From the NCBI GenBank assembly GCA_018806985.1, contig JADANN010000037.1, forward strand, positions 1 to 64,000: DNA of 64,000 nucleotides, read 5' to 3'. The stretch is from Angiostrongylus vasorum (taxonomy: Eukaryota; Nematoda; Chromadorea; Rhabditida; Metastrongylidae). Below, piece after piece: positions 56,022 to 64,000 of this stretch (position 1 is its first letter; the number at the start of each line of letters is the position of its first letter). The notes below the pieces were generated by a model. The model made no database searches. It worked only from the letters and a program-made list of their open reading frames with translations, and was not told the origin of the DNA. The position numbers and the translations under genes are program-made.

Positions 56022-57304
56022 TTAGGCTGTAACACAAGAAATGTCTGATTTCAAATGTAAATTTTAAATAACTATAACTTCTTCATACTAAAACTTGTTA
56101 ATTAAAATACACACCATTAAAATCACCATATTTTTTTCCAACAAGAAACAAATTTACTTATTCCAGTTGCATAAAAGCCTGGAGTTATGGAAGCGATGAA
56201 TTCGTTGATGACATTTTTTGCGTCGTCGTGGTTGGTGAAGCATTGCTCGCAAACGAAATTTTTAAGGTGCTTGAAGAAGTGATAGCCAGTAGGCGAGAAG
56301 TCTGATGAATATGGCGGACAAGGCAAAGTTTCGTAGCCGAACTCGCACGACTTCTGCAGCGTTGGTTACGCAACGTGAGGCCTGGCGTTGTCGTGAAGAA
56401 GAACAGGTACTTTTCTGCTGACTAATGGTGGCCGTTGTTAGAGTTTACGGTGGATTTCATCGATTTCTTGGCAATACTTCTTTGCCGTAATCGCTTCGCC
56501 TGGATTGGAAAAGCTGTTATGAATCAGCCTGGCTGCAGACCACCAAACAGTCACCATAACCTTTTTTTAGTGAATTTCGGCCTTGGGAAGTGCTGTGGAC
56601 TCCGATCGCAATCCAACCATTGGGCTGAACCCCGCCGGATGTCTTGCAGAATCTACTTCTCGTCGCACGTCACGATCCGATCAAGAAAATGGTCGTTTTT
56701 TCTTGCGCAGAATAACAGCAGGCGGCACTTCCAGACGGCCAATTTTTTAAATTATCCTTTGATTCCTGCCTCACCCATTTGTCGAGCTTTCCCGTCTTTT
56801 CTATGCGATTTAAGTGAGCGCAAATTGTTCCTGTGCTTACGCCATGCCGTTCTTCAAGGTCTCAAACAGCTGATCGCGTGTTTGCTTCCACTGGTGCCTT
56901 CAATTCGTCGTCGTGAAGTTCGTTGGTATGTCCGCGGCCTTCCTTAACTTCGTGATCGAAATTACCAGATCGGAATATCCCAAGCCATTTTTTGCCTTGT
57001 TGATCCACCAACACTACCTTCTCTCTAAACTTAATGATATTCCGAGCTCTTGCCACCTCACTATGTCCACTCTTCCACTCGTACAAAAAAAAGGACTCGA
57101 ATATCACGATGATTCATACTAAAGTTGAAGCTTATGGAAATGTCAAAGTACTAAACCTTAAAAAACCATATACAAAGGATAAAAAGAGCAACCATTGTTT
57201 TAAAAATATAAATTAAGCATATACAAAGAACAAAATTTTTTATGTAAAAAAAATACAAGAAACTTAAAGCATTAAAATCGGGAATTTCATATGTTACAGC
57301 CTTA
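56022..57304 (-). mobile_element. mariner-family DNA transposon, inactivated
   Basis: The ends are inverted repeats with TTAGGCTGTAACA at left and the complement of TAAGGCTGTAACAT at right, flanked by TA on both sides, as expected for Tc1/mariner. On the minus strand, 57,100 to about 56,870 encodes the N-terminal helix-turn-helix region (FFLYEWKSGHSE, then KWLGIFRSGNFDHEV and DDELKAPVEA). 56,340-56,125 encodes the C-terminus (PPYSSDFSPTGYHFFKHLKN). In mariner the third catalytic aspartate lies in the PTDYHLF block; here that D is G. The middle is broken by frameshifts. Length about 1.28 kb is usual for mariner. Confidence 0.92.
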
Positions 57305-57469
57305 TATAATCTCATGATATTCGCAAACCTTAAAACCTTTTTGTTATTAAACAACAAGGAAGTCCGTGATCAAATAAAAGCAGGCCCACAGCAAAGGAGC
57401 AACCAATATGTTAAAAAAAGCCTTATTCAAAAAGACTTTGTTGGCCTATTGATTAACGACGGACCTCTC

Positions 57470-59928
57470 TCTCATAGAAGGATCTCTTACTGATTAATCC
57501 CCAGGCAACGTCGCGCGTCCCTGTGTTGCTGACAGGGGGTTAATTGCGGACCACAAGCGACATTTGCATCCCTGAGATGTGGATGTATCCAGGTGATTAA
57601 CTCCCTGTTTATGCTGCGCCGATTTGTCACATACGTTCTGTATTTACGAGGCGTATTCATGCATGCATGAGTGGGCAGCTTCTCATTTATGCAAACTGTA
57701 TTCTACGAATCAATTCAGCCAAAACCCTGAAACCAAGTGACAAGAAAGCATTTTGGAGGCGGTTAGGAGTCGCCTCCAACAAATAAGCTCCATGTTCACT
57801 CTGGGAGACACTGGGAAACTACCCATGAGTATACCCAGCCTCCACGTTCAGTGCTCAACAAGCTATACGTGGGTATCAAAAAGCTGAACACAGTAAAATA
57901 AAAGGACCTCATTCGTCTAAGCATGAAAAAACCCGGTTCGGCAGCGTTGCACAAATAGGCTGTTAAAATAGCAAGACATAGGTTACCTAAAGTAGCAAAG
58001 TACAGATATGACCATCTGAACGTACAATGCACGCACACTTGCGTCTGAGTAGTCGATAAGACTAGACCATACAAGCAAGAGCGATAAGGTACGACGTCAT
58101 CGAACCACATCAAACTGTGACGAAGAAGAAGTAGAAGCGTGGAAAGAAGAAGTAGAGATATATGGACTTGGAGAACTATTACAAAGAAGACCATACATTC
58201 TTCATGGTCATCATTGGCGATTTTAACGCTAAGACTGGACTCAGAAAAAGGTTTGAGGAGCATCACATTGGGACCCACAGATTAGAATGGAAGGAACAAG
58301 ATGAGCAGCTCTCGAGTTTATCACGATAACGAAGACCATCCATGGTAACTCACAATTCCAGAAGCCCCACTCTCAACGCTGGACTTGGCAGTCTCTTAAT
58401 GGAGAGTACCACACATAGCATTGATCATAGGAAATCGAAGGGTCTGCCTGAGCGACGTCGTTGTTCCTCCAAATTTCTGTGGGAGCAGACCATCGTCTCC
58501 ATCGTACAAGATTTCATTCCCTCGCAGAAAGCAGAAAAAGCGGCTGAATTCAAAAAACGAATTCCATAAATTATCATAAACTGGGATTTATTTAGTTCAT
58601 TAGTCGACTATTAGAAAGATGCTGTTCTCGATAACATTGACGAACTATACTATCTCCTCATTCAACATCTCCACGTTAGCGCTATGAAAGCTGAGAGTTC
58701 GAAAGTCACCAAGGGACGTCTGTCTCTAGAAACACTCGAGCTGTTACGCCAGCGTGGAATCGCACGACCTGCGGTCAACCGCGGACTAACGTCCGAACTT
58801 GCAAAACAATGCAGAGAGGCGATAAAAGAGGGTCTTAAAGAGAGAACAGCAGCACTCATGGTCGAAGCTGCAGAGGCTGGGAAAAGCATTCGCAAAGCCC
58901 ACCGAAGCTTCGCCAATTATAAGACCAAGACAATTGAACTCCGACGCCCGGGCGGTACAGTTACTGCGTCCAGAAAGGCAATGAAGAAAACCATTCACAA
59001 TGACTACTGATCACTTACATCATGCGAACATTGGAATGGGACAACAACAAGGGAGTGAAAATCGATACTCAGCAATTACACCATTTTCGCTTTGCTGATG
59101 ACATCGTTCTTATAACACCAAACAAAAGCCAAGCGGAACGAATGCGTACCGACTTTGCTAAAGCCCTTTGGAAAGATTGGTCTTCGAATAACCTCACAAA
59201 AACAATATTTATGAGGAACGGACTGGTGAAGTTGCGCCGCCCCATTCGCGCTCAACGGGGTAAATACATCCGAGTGCCCCCGTTACGTCTACCTAGATCG
59301 AGAAATAACCGTGATCAACGGCTTAAGTGCAGAGTTCAGGAAAAGGAAATGAGTGGCTTGGGGAGCTTTCAAGAGCACCGAGGGTGTGCCGAAGAACACA
59401 AAGAACACCCAACTTATTGCTCACCTTTTCGACGAAACTATGCCTCCTGCCTTAACCGTATGCATCAGCAACGTGGTCGCTGTATAGGCGGAATGAAAAG
59501 ATCACTTAGCATTATTGAACGCGCAGTCGAAAGGACGATGCTAGGGAGTATCCCATGTCACACAAATCAGGGAAGGGATCCGAACCTCCGACCTGCGTCA
59601 ACGATCAAAAATCAAAGATGCCGTTCTGTACGTCAAACAGTCGAAGATAAGGTGGGCCGGGCACGTAATGCGTATGAATGACAACCGATGGACAAGAGCC
59701 GTTAGTGACTCGATTCCTCGGGATATCAAACGCACCCCAGGAAGACCACCGACCCGATGGTCAAAGTTCTTAACGAGAACTCTAGAAGTACGGGATAGTG
59801 TTCAACGAGTCCCTAGAGGGAAGCAGAAGTATGGTACTCTTTCATGTTATAGAGAAAAATGGAAGTTTTATGGGCGCCCGCTTGAGTCACTCGGCAGTCA
59901 ACGGGACGACAGGTGAAATAGGTGAGGG
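57470..59928 (+). mobile_element. RTE-clade LINE R5, internally deleted
   Basis: Partial 5' untranslated part (57,500 to about 58,010). The endonuclease has a further internal loss (from RAIRYDVI at about 58,090 to the HTFFMVIIGDFNAKTGL block at about 58,190-58,240). The linker is 58,684-58,985 (ETLELLRQRGIARPAVNRGL). The junction at about 59,005-59,020 is shared with R3. RT follows from EHWNGT through RFADDIVLITPNKSQAERM (about 59,085-59,140) to a long open C-terminus ending IPRDIKRTPGRPPTRWSKFL (59,715-59,775). The 3' end is near 59,928. Non-functional as RT because motif A is absent. Confidence 0.92.
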
Positions 59929-59929
59929 A

Positions 59930-60755
59930 TTACTGGCACTACGCGCTGTTGATCCACCGTCTTACATGCTACTATAAGGGAGAGTGATGCATAGTTTATT
60001 GCAAAAGCATAACCATAATCTCTGCAAACTCCATGTCGAAGAAATCGCTCTTGTTTTCATCATGTTCTCGTCAATGCACATCGATAATCTTCGTAACTTA
60101 GAATTGAATTGTCGTCGAGGGTGAAGACAAGCAGTCGTTAGACCGAGTGTTCTCTTCCTATTTCTTCCAAATAGTTAATTCCCACGCCGATATTTTATCT
60201 GCCTTGTTCCAGTTACTGCTTTAATTAAGGGTATACCAAAGTCTGTGTTGACAATATGCCGTTCATCTTAACAACAACCATTAGGTGGCGAGGGTTGATT
60301 CCTAGGCCAAATCTCTCTTCCACTGCTATCGAACATACTGGTGATGAAGAAAATTTAAAGTAGAAAAGCAGAGTAATAGTAAAAATTTGTATTTCAGCAT
60401 GGCTTTGAAGAAACTAAAGACCTTTGCAGATTGAGCAGCTATCTGCGAAGCATCTTACAGACATCAAAGCCATTATTCGACCAAAAACAACCTGCACACT
60501 CTGTCTTCATCAACAAAAAGTTGTGACATCAACTCACCCATGATGTGTTTTTCGAATGGGAGCTTGAAATGCTACTCACTCCTATTTGAAGTTGTCGACG
60601 GCCTTTCTAAAGTTGATCTTAGTTTCATATTATTTCACTACAGCAGAATATTCTTCTTCTCTAAAAAGATTATAAGTCTACAAAAGTGCTTTTGGAACAT
60701 TTTTTATGATATTTCGTTAGTAATTCCCGTCACTTGCCTTTCATTAACCTCGGCA
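59930..60755. other. no gene recognised
   Basis: AT-rich sequence without a supported exon. The open plus-strand frame at 60,540-60,767 has no recognisable domain. Confidence 0.4.
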
Positions 60756-61050
60756 TTGACCAAATAAGTTTTTATTTTAATGCTACAAGCAAATTAAGCT
60801 TCCATGTGAAGCAGTTCGTCTCCACGTGAAATATACAGTGTACGCACAAGAAGGGGTGAGCGTGCGAAGAAACTATTTTGTTACTAACGCGAAGGAAGTA
60901 CTTGGCTGGGTAGATTGCAGTCAACTTGAGCTTTCTAGGCCACGAAGAAGGTGAAATTCGCTGGAAAGTCAGCTTTATCGTAGCAAAGAATAAAGTAACA
61001 CCTCGTTTTTTTGCTCAACGAGATTATACAGAATACTTTATTAGTGCTCT
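60756..61050 (+). mobile_element. Penelope-like tail and terminal repeat
   Basis: The tail block GCTTCCATGTGAA, CTCCACGTGAA and GGGTGAGCGTGCGAAGAA matches the subfamily at 0.85-1.0 and 49.1-49.3 kb. The terminal repeat has a decayed hammerhead-like layout (CACGAAGAAGGTGAAATTCG, GGAAAGTCAGCTTT). Confidence 0.75.
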
Positions 61051-61319
61051 AACATTTTATTAGATTATTACTTGGACTAGCTTTTCAATGCGGCCATTAG
61101 TCTTTACATAATTTTTTCTCAGCAAAATGAAGGAATTGTTACAGCTTCCTACCATATTCCACTTTCAGACACCTCGCCTTGCTAGAAAGGATTCCGTTTC
61201 TCTAGAATAAAGTCAGACGATGTGTGTAACCCGCCACCAAATTTTTGAATCATAAAGTCTTCGCTAGTTGATCGTTTTCACTCACTGTTCTCTTCTCTGT
61301 TATACATTCCACTAATCTC

Positions 61320-61475
61320 AGTGATCCTCCCAACGGTTCGCTGCCTCATCGCGTCTGGGAGGTGTTCCTGGGTGCCGGGCTCCGATGTACTTCGTGGGGA
61401 TTCATCCCGCCGGCAGGTTCTCTCAAGTTGAGAAGTCCGGCACACAGCTGAGCAAGCGACGCGCAACTACACAAG
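61320..61475 (+). mobile_element. segment homologous to the 5' part of the duplicated Penelope element
   Basis: Blocks GGTTCGCTGCCTCATC, GGTGTTCCTGGGTGCCGG, GATGTACTTCG, GGGGATTCATCC, GGCAGGTTCTC and GAGAAGTCCGGC match, in order, the complement of 4,740-4,880 and 27,065-27,200. Probably a PLE 5' remnant, though a separate repeat shared by both loci is possible. Confidence 0.55.
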
Positions 61476-61479
61476 CTGC

Positions 61480-62570
61480 TGTTCCTGCCCGCCCTCAGAA
61501 GGAATAAACTAGCACAAAGTATTCAGTAACCACAGTATTATGCACGAAAATTAAGGTACTGGAAAAACGACCTGCCATTTGGAAAAAGCAGGCGAGTATA
61601 TGTAAGCTCATCGCAAGCAACAGCAAGAGGAAATCAAAATTCAGAGCTGAAATAGAGAGAAACCGGGTAACACCTGAATACTATCTGGGAACAGTGAAAA
61701 ACTTCTACAGAAAGCCCAAAAGCAGATGCTCGATTATGAATAAAGGCCAACACAGAACGAATGACAAACCTGCTTGGAAATGCAAAGGTCACTCAAACGG
61801 AGTTCATCAAGTTTGACAAGAATTTAGAAGAAATGGTGAAGAACGACTTTAAAAATGAATCATACCTTAACTCGCACATGGTACACTTATCACCTGTTTC
61901 TACAGCTTGGTCCATTAACCATATATATGCGTGCGGAAAGATCTTGGACATTATATGATAAAAAAGGGCACTTGCGCTGCACGGATCTCTTTAAAGCGAA
62001 TAATTTACTGGATGTGCTTCAACAGAAAAAAGGAAGGAATATTCACACACTTCAAAACACCTTAAGAAATGTACTCAATAGTGACGTCGTATTTAAAATA
62101 AAAAATAGGGAAATCGACAATCGTCTTCCGACAAGGTATCCTACGTAATGCTGACAGCCCACTGCCTTAGCGCGCAGTTTTACGACCGAAAAAACTGTGC
62201 GAATCACTTCGTTCCATAATCGTTCAGTTATCTCAGAAAGAAAAACATGTGGACACTTGTTTCTGCTCCAAGTCTTGAGGAGTTTGCGAGATATGTTTTG
62301 GAACCGAGAAAAAAACGAGGAGGAGGTAGAACACATAAGATGGCGTAACACCTAGAAGCCATTAGGGAATGTACTAAAGAGGAAGTGCAAATTAATAAAC
62401 AAGTACAAATTCCACCATATTTAAAAGTGGGATTAACTACCACACCAAGATATTGCTCATCACACACACACAGACACAGACGCACATCACCACCAGTAGC
62501 CAGAATCAGGAAAAACATGAGGGTAAGAAGATAATAACAAGTAGGACATGGGCGGAGAAGCTCTGTTCTG
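61480..62570. other. no gene recognised
   Basis: Open plus-strand frames at 61,761-61,958 and 61,855-62,148 look weakly protein-like (for example RCTDLFKANNLLDVLQQKKG) but have no identified domain and no splice support. Since a PLE 5' remnant precedes them they may be decayed PLE N-terminal coding. Confidence 0.35.
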
Positions 62571-62574
62571 AAAG

Positions 62575-62965
62575 AAAATGAAAGTGGAATACAACGACAA
62601 GGATGCTGAGATATGAGTAAAACTCAGAACCTGAGGTGAGTTACGAACTCGAGATTACCTTACTAGGCTGGCTCACCTGTTACCCCTGCACCAACCCGAT
62701 GCCCCCTTCCTTGCCTTTCTATCAGCTATGTCTTCACCCTACCGGTGCTTTCAACTAGTCTGCGTGAACTGAGTTCAATGCCGATTTGAGTTCCATACAT
62801 CGTTCCCGTTAACAGATGACTGGTGATACAATCAATGGAGTGTAAAAAAGGTGAAACAAAGGCAAATAAGGATTTCACTTGATGTGGCACATAGCACGTG
62901 AGTTCCCAGTAAGGGTAAATGCGGGTTTGAACCTCACCTGATCCGATGACTGGTGATGATGACCA
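62575..62965. repeat. paired inverted tRNA-like repeat (SINE2), diverged copy
   Basis: The left arm is reversed (ACGAACTCGAGATTACC), the right arm forward with CACGTGAGTTCCCAGTAAGG and B-box-like GGGTTTGAACCTC (about 62,921). The outer left sequence GATGCTGAGATATGAGTAAAAC parallels the family flank. Confidence 0.5.
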
Positions 62966-63009
62966 GATTTACTTACTTTTCAGCATTCTTTCGGCAAGAT
63001 AAAAAGCTC

Positions 63010-63236
63010 TCATCTGATTGAACATGAAAAGTGGTTGGTCGTAGTATTTATATGGACATGCCGTCGCAACGATACACTACCAGAGAAGAATTCTTCACAG
63101 AAAATTATGCAATAATCCATCCTTTCAATTTGTAGCATCGAGTCATCAAAAGACCAAAAAACACTGCCTATGATTGGGAATTTCGTTCGATCTTCTTTGT
63201 GCGGAATGAGGAATCTCTTTACCAAGACTCTGTTGC
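63010..63236 (-). CDS. possible terminal exon of an unidentified host gene
   Basis: Minus strand: acceptor TTTTCCATAG, two bases, then 74 codons and a stop, reading NRVLVKRFLIPHKEDRTKF, PIIGSVFWSFDDSMLQIERM and DYCIIFCEEFFSGS. Uninterrupted and with a good acceptor, but no family recognised and no neighbouring exon found. Confidence 0.33.
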
Positions 63237-63745
63237 CTATGGAAAACCGGCGGCTTCAAAATGGCAAAAACCCCTGAGATATTGTAGTCTCGCAAGTCCG
63301 TCGCTTAGAAATCCAACAACCTATCGGCCTCAACATTCTATGCTCATGGTTTTACCGTCGGCTTTGTAGCTCAGCACATAAGGTGTTTGCAACAAAATAT
63401 TAAGTTTCCGAAAAGAAGCCTCAGATGGAGATAACGGGTTCCAGACAAATCACGAGATTTATCACGTGTAAATGCGATCATCCGCAACATTTCTGGTTTC
63501 CTTTGATAATGACAGGAAGAGCTATAGAAAAAAATTAGCGAGAGGGAAACCGAGAAGAGATTTACGAGAGATACATGGCCGTAGTAGACAATCACATTAT
63601 CAGGAATGAGTAGTAATAAGAAGGTTTCGCAAAGAGACATCGCTTTTTTTAATACCAATGCATTCTTGAAAACCAATGCTGATACGCCAACATTTTCGAG
63701 AATCTACATGCCTTTGTTTGTATTTATGATATCATATTATGTCTG

Positions 63746-64000
63746 GGCGCGTATGGCGCAGTGGTCGGAGGCGCCCTGCTACACACACGTGGAATCGATC
63801 CCCACGCGCATGACCCGCCAAGCCTTCCATCCCTCCGGGGTCAGCAAATTGCTACCAGACTTGTCTGGGAGGATAGCAGCACGGGCTCGATACATCGGTA
63901 AGCCACCGCGAGTCATTGTAAAGGCATTCAATCACTTCGAAACGATGCTTAATGAAGTCGATTGCATGGCTCATCCCTCATGGATTGATCAACGCGAGAG
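63746..64000 (+). mobile_element. tRNA-derived SINE (family SINE1), copy running off the window edge
   Basis: Head GGGCGCGTATGGCGCAGTGG, B-box-like GAATCGATCCCC, body CCAGACTTGTCTGGGAGGAT and GCGAGTCATTGTAAAGGC, 3' end GGATTGATCAACGCGAGAG at the window end. The best-preserved copy of the family here. Confidence 0.82.

Noticed and set aside
1..64000. CRISPR arrays, operons, rRNA genes, plasmid or phage modules
   Set aside because: No spaced identical short repeats, no ribosome-binding-site-led gene strings and no rRNA-like conserved blocks; all evidence is for a spliced eukaryotic genome.

Overview
The window is eukaryotic, and everything legible points to a parasitic nematode of the hookworm/strongylid kind. 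Coding sequence comes as short exons with nematode-style acceptors (usually TTTCAG or TTTTAG). The two recognisable host genes are a nematode-type nuclear hormone receptor ligand-binding domain and a member of the nematode DUF273 family. The bulk of the sequence is relics of retroelements: RTE-clade LINEs with an EEP endonuclease, Penelope-like elements (PLEs) with a GIY-YIG endonuclease, tRNA-derived SINE-like repeats and one mariner. The genus is inferred from repeat style only. There are no operons, CRISPR arrays, rRNA genes or convincing functional tRNA genes.

Layout. 1-4.9 kb: SINE and PLE fragments, then a PLE with reverse transcriptase and endonuclease on the minus strand. 3.3-12.2 kb: a block of about 8.8 kb present again, almost identical and in the same orientation, at about 25.6-34.3 kb. 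11.5-25.6 kb: a large imperfect palindrome. Its arms are two RTE elements in opposite orientation (R1 minus 12.7-16.9 kb, R2 plus 21.0-24.4 kb) with PLE flanks, and between them lie four consecutive exons of a nuclear hormone receptor gene (17.1-19.2 kb, plus). 34.3-39.6 kb: PLE and SINE relics and the terminal exons of two convergent, unidentified host genes (plus strand ending 37,692; minus strand ending 37,742). 40.0-41.7 kb: an internally deleted RTE. 42-45 kb: dispersed repeats and paired inverted tRNA-like repeats. 45.0-46.1 kb: a relic of a second RTE family. 46.6-53.3 kb: a DUF273-family gene (minus) whose exons are separated by a 5.1 kb intron almost entirely filled by RTE R4, itself interrupted by a PLE insertion. 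56.0-57.3 kb: an inactivated mariner. 57.5-59.9 kb: a second RTE with the same internal deletion as the one at 40 kb. 60.7-64 kb: PLE fragments, an inverted tRNA-like pair, a possible host exon and a SINE cut by the window edge.

How the parts relate. The region has been built by nesting and recombination of retroelements. Two PLE insertions into RTE copies carry 8-bp target duplications, and one RTE sits inside a PLE with a duplication of about 10 bp. Breakpoints of both the direct and the inverted large duplications fall inside PLE or RTE sequence, which suggests recombination between dispersed copies. The PLE terminal repeats contain a motif with most of the hammerhead ribozyme core. Many differences between the near-identical blocks are single-base homopolymer length changes, so part of the apparent gene damage, and possibly the duplication itself, could be a long-read assembly effect.
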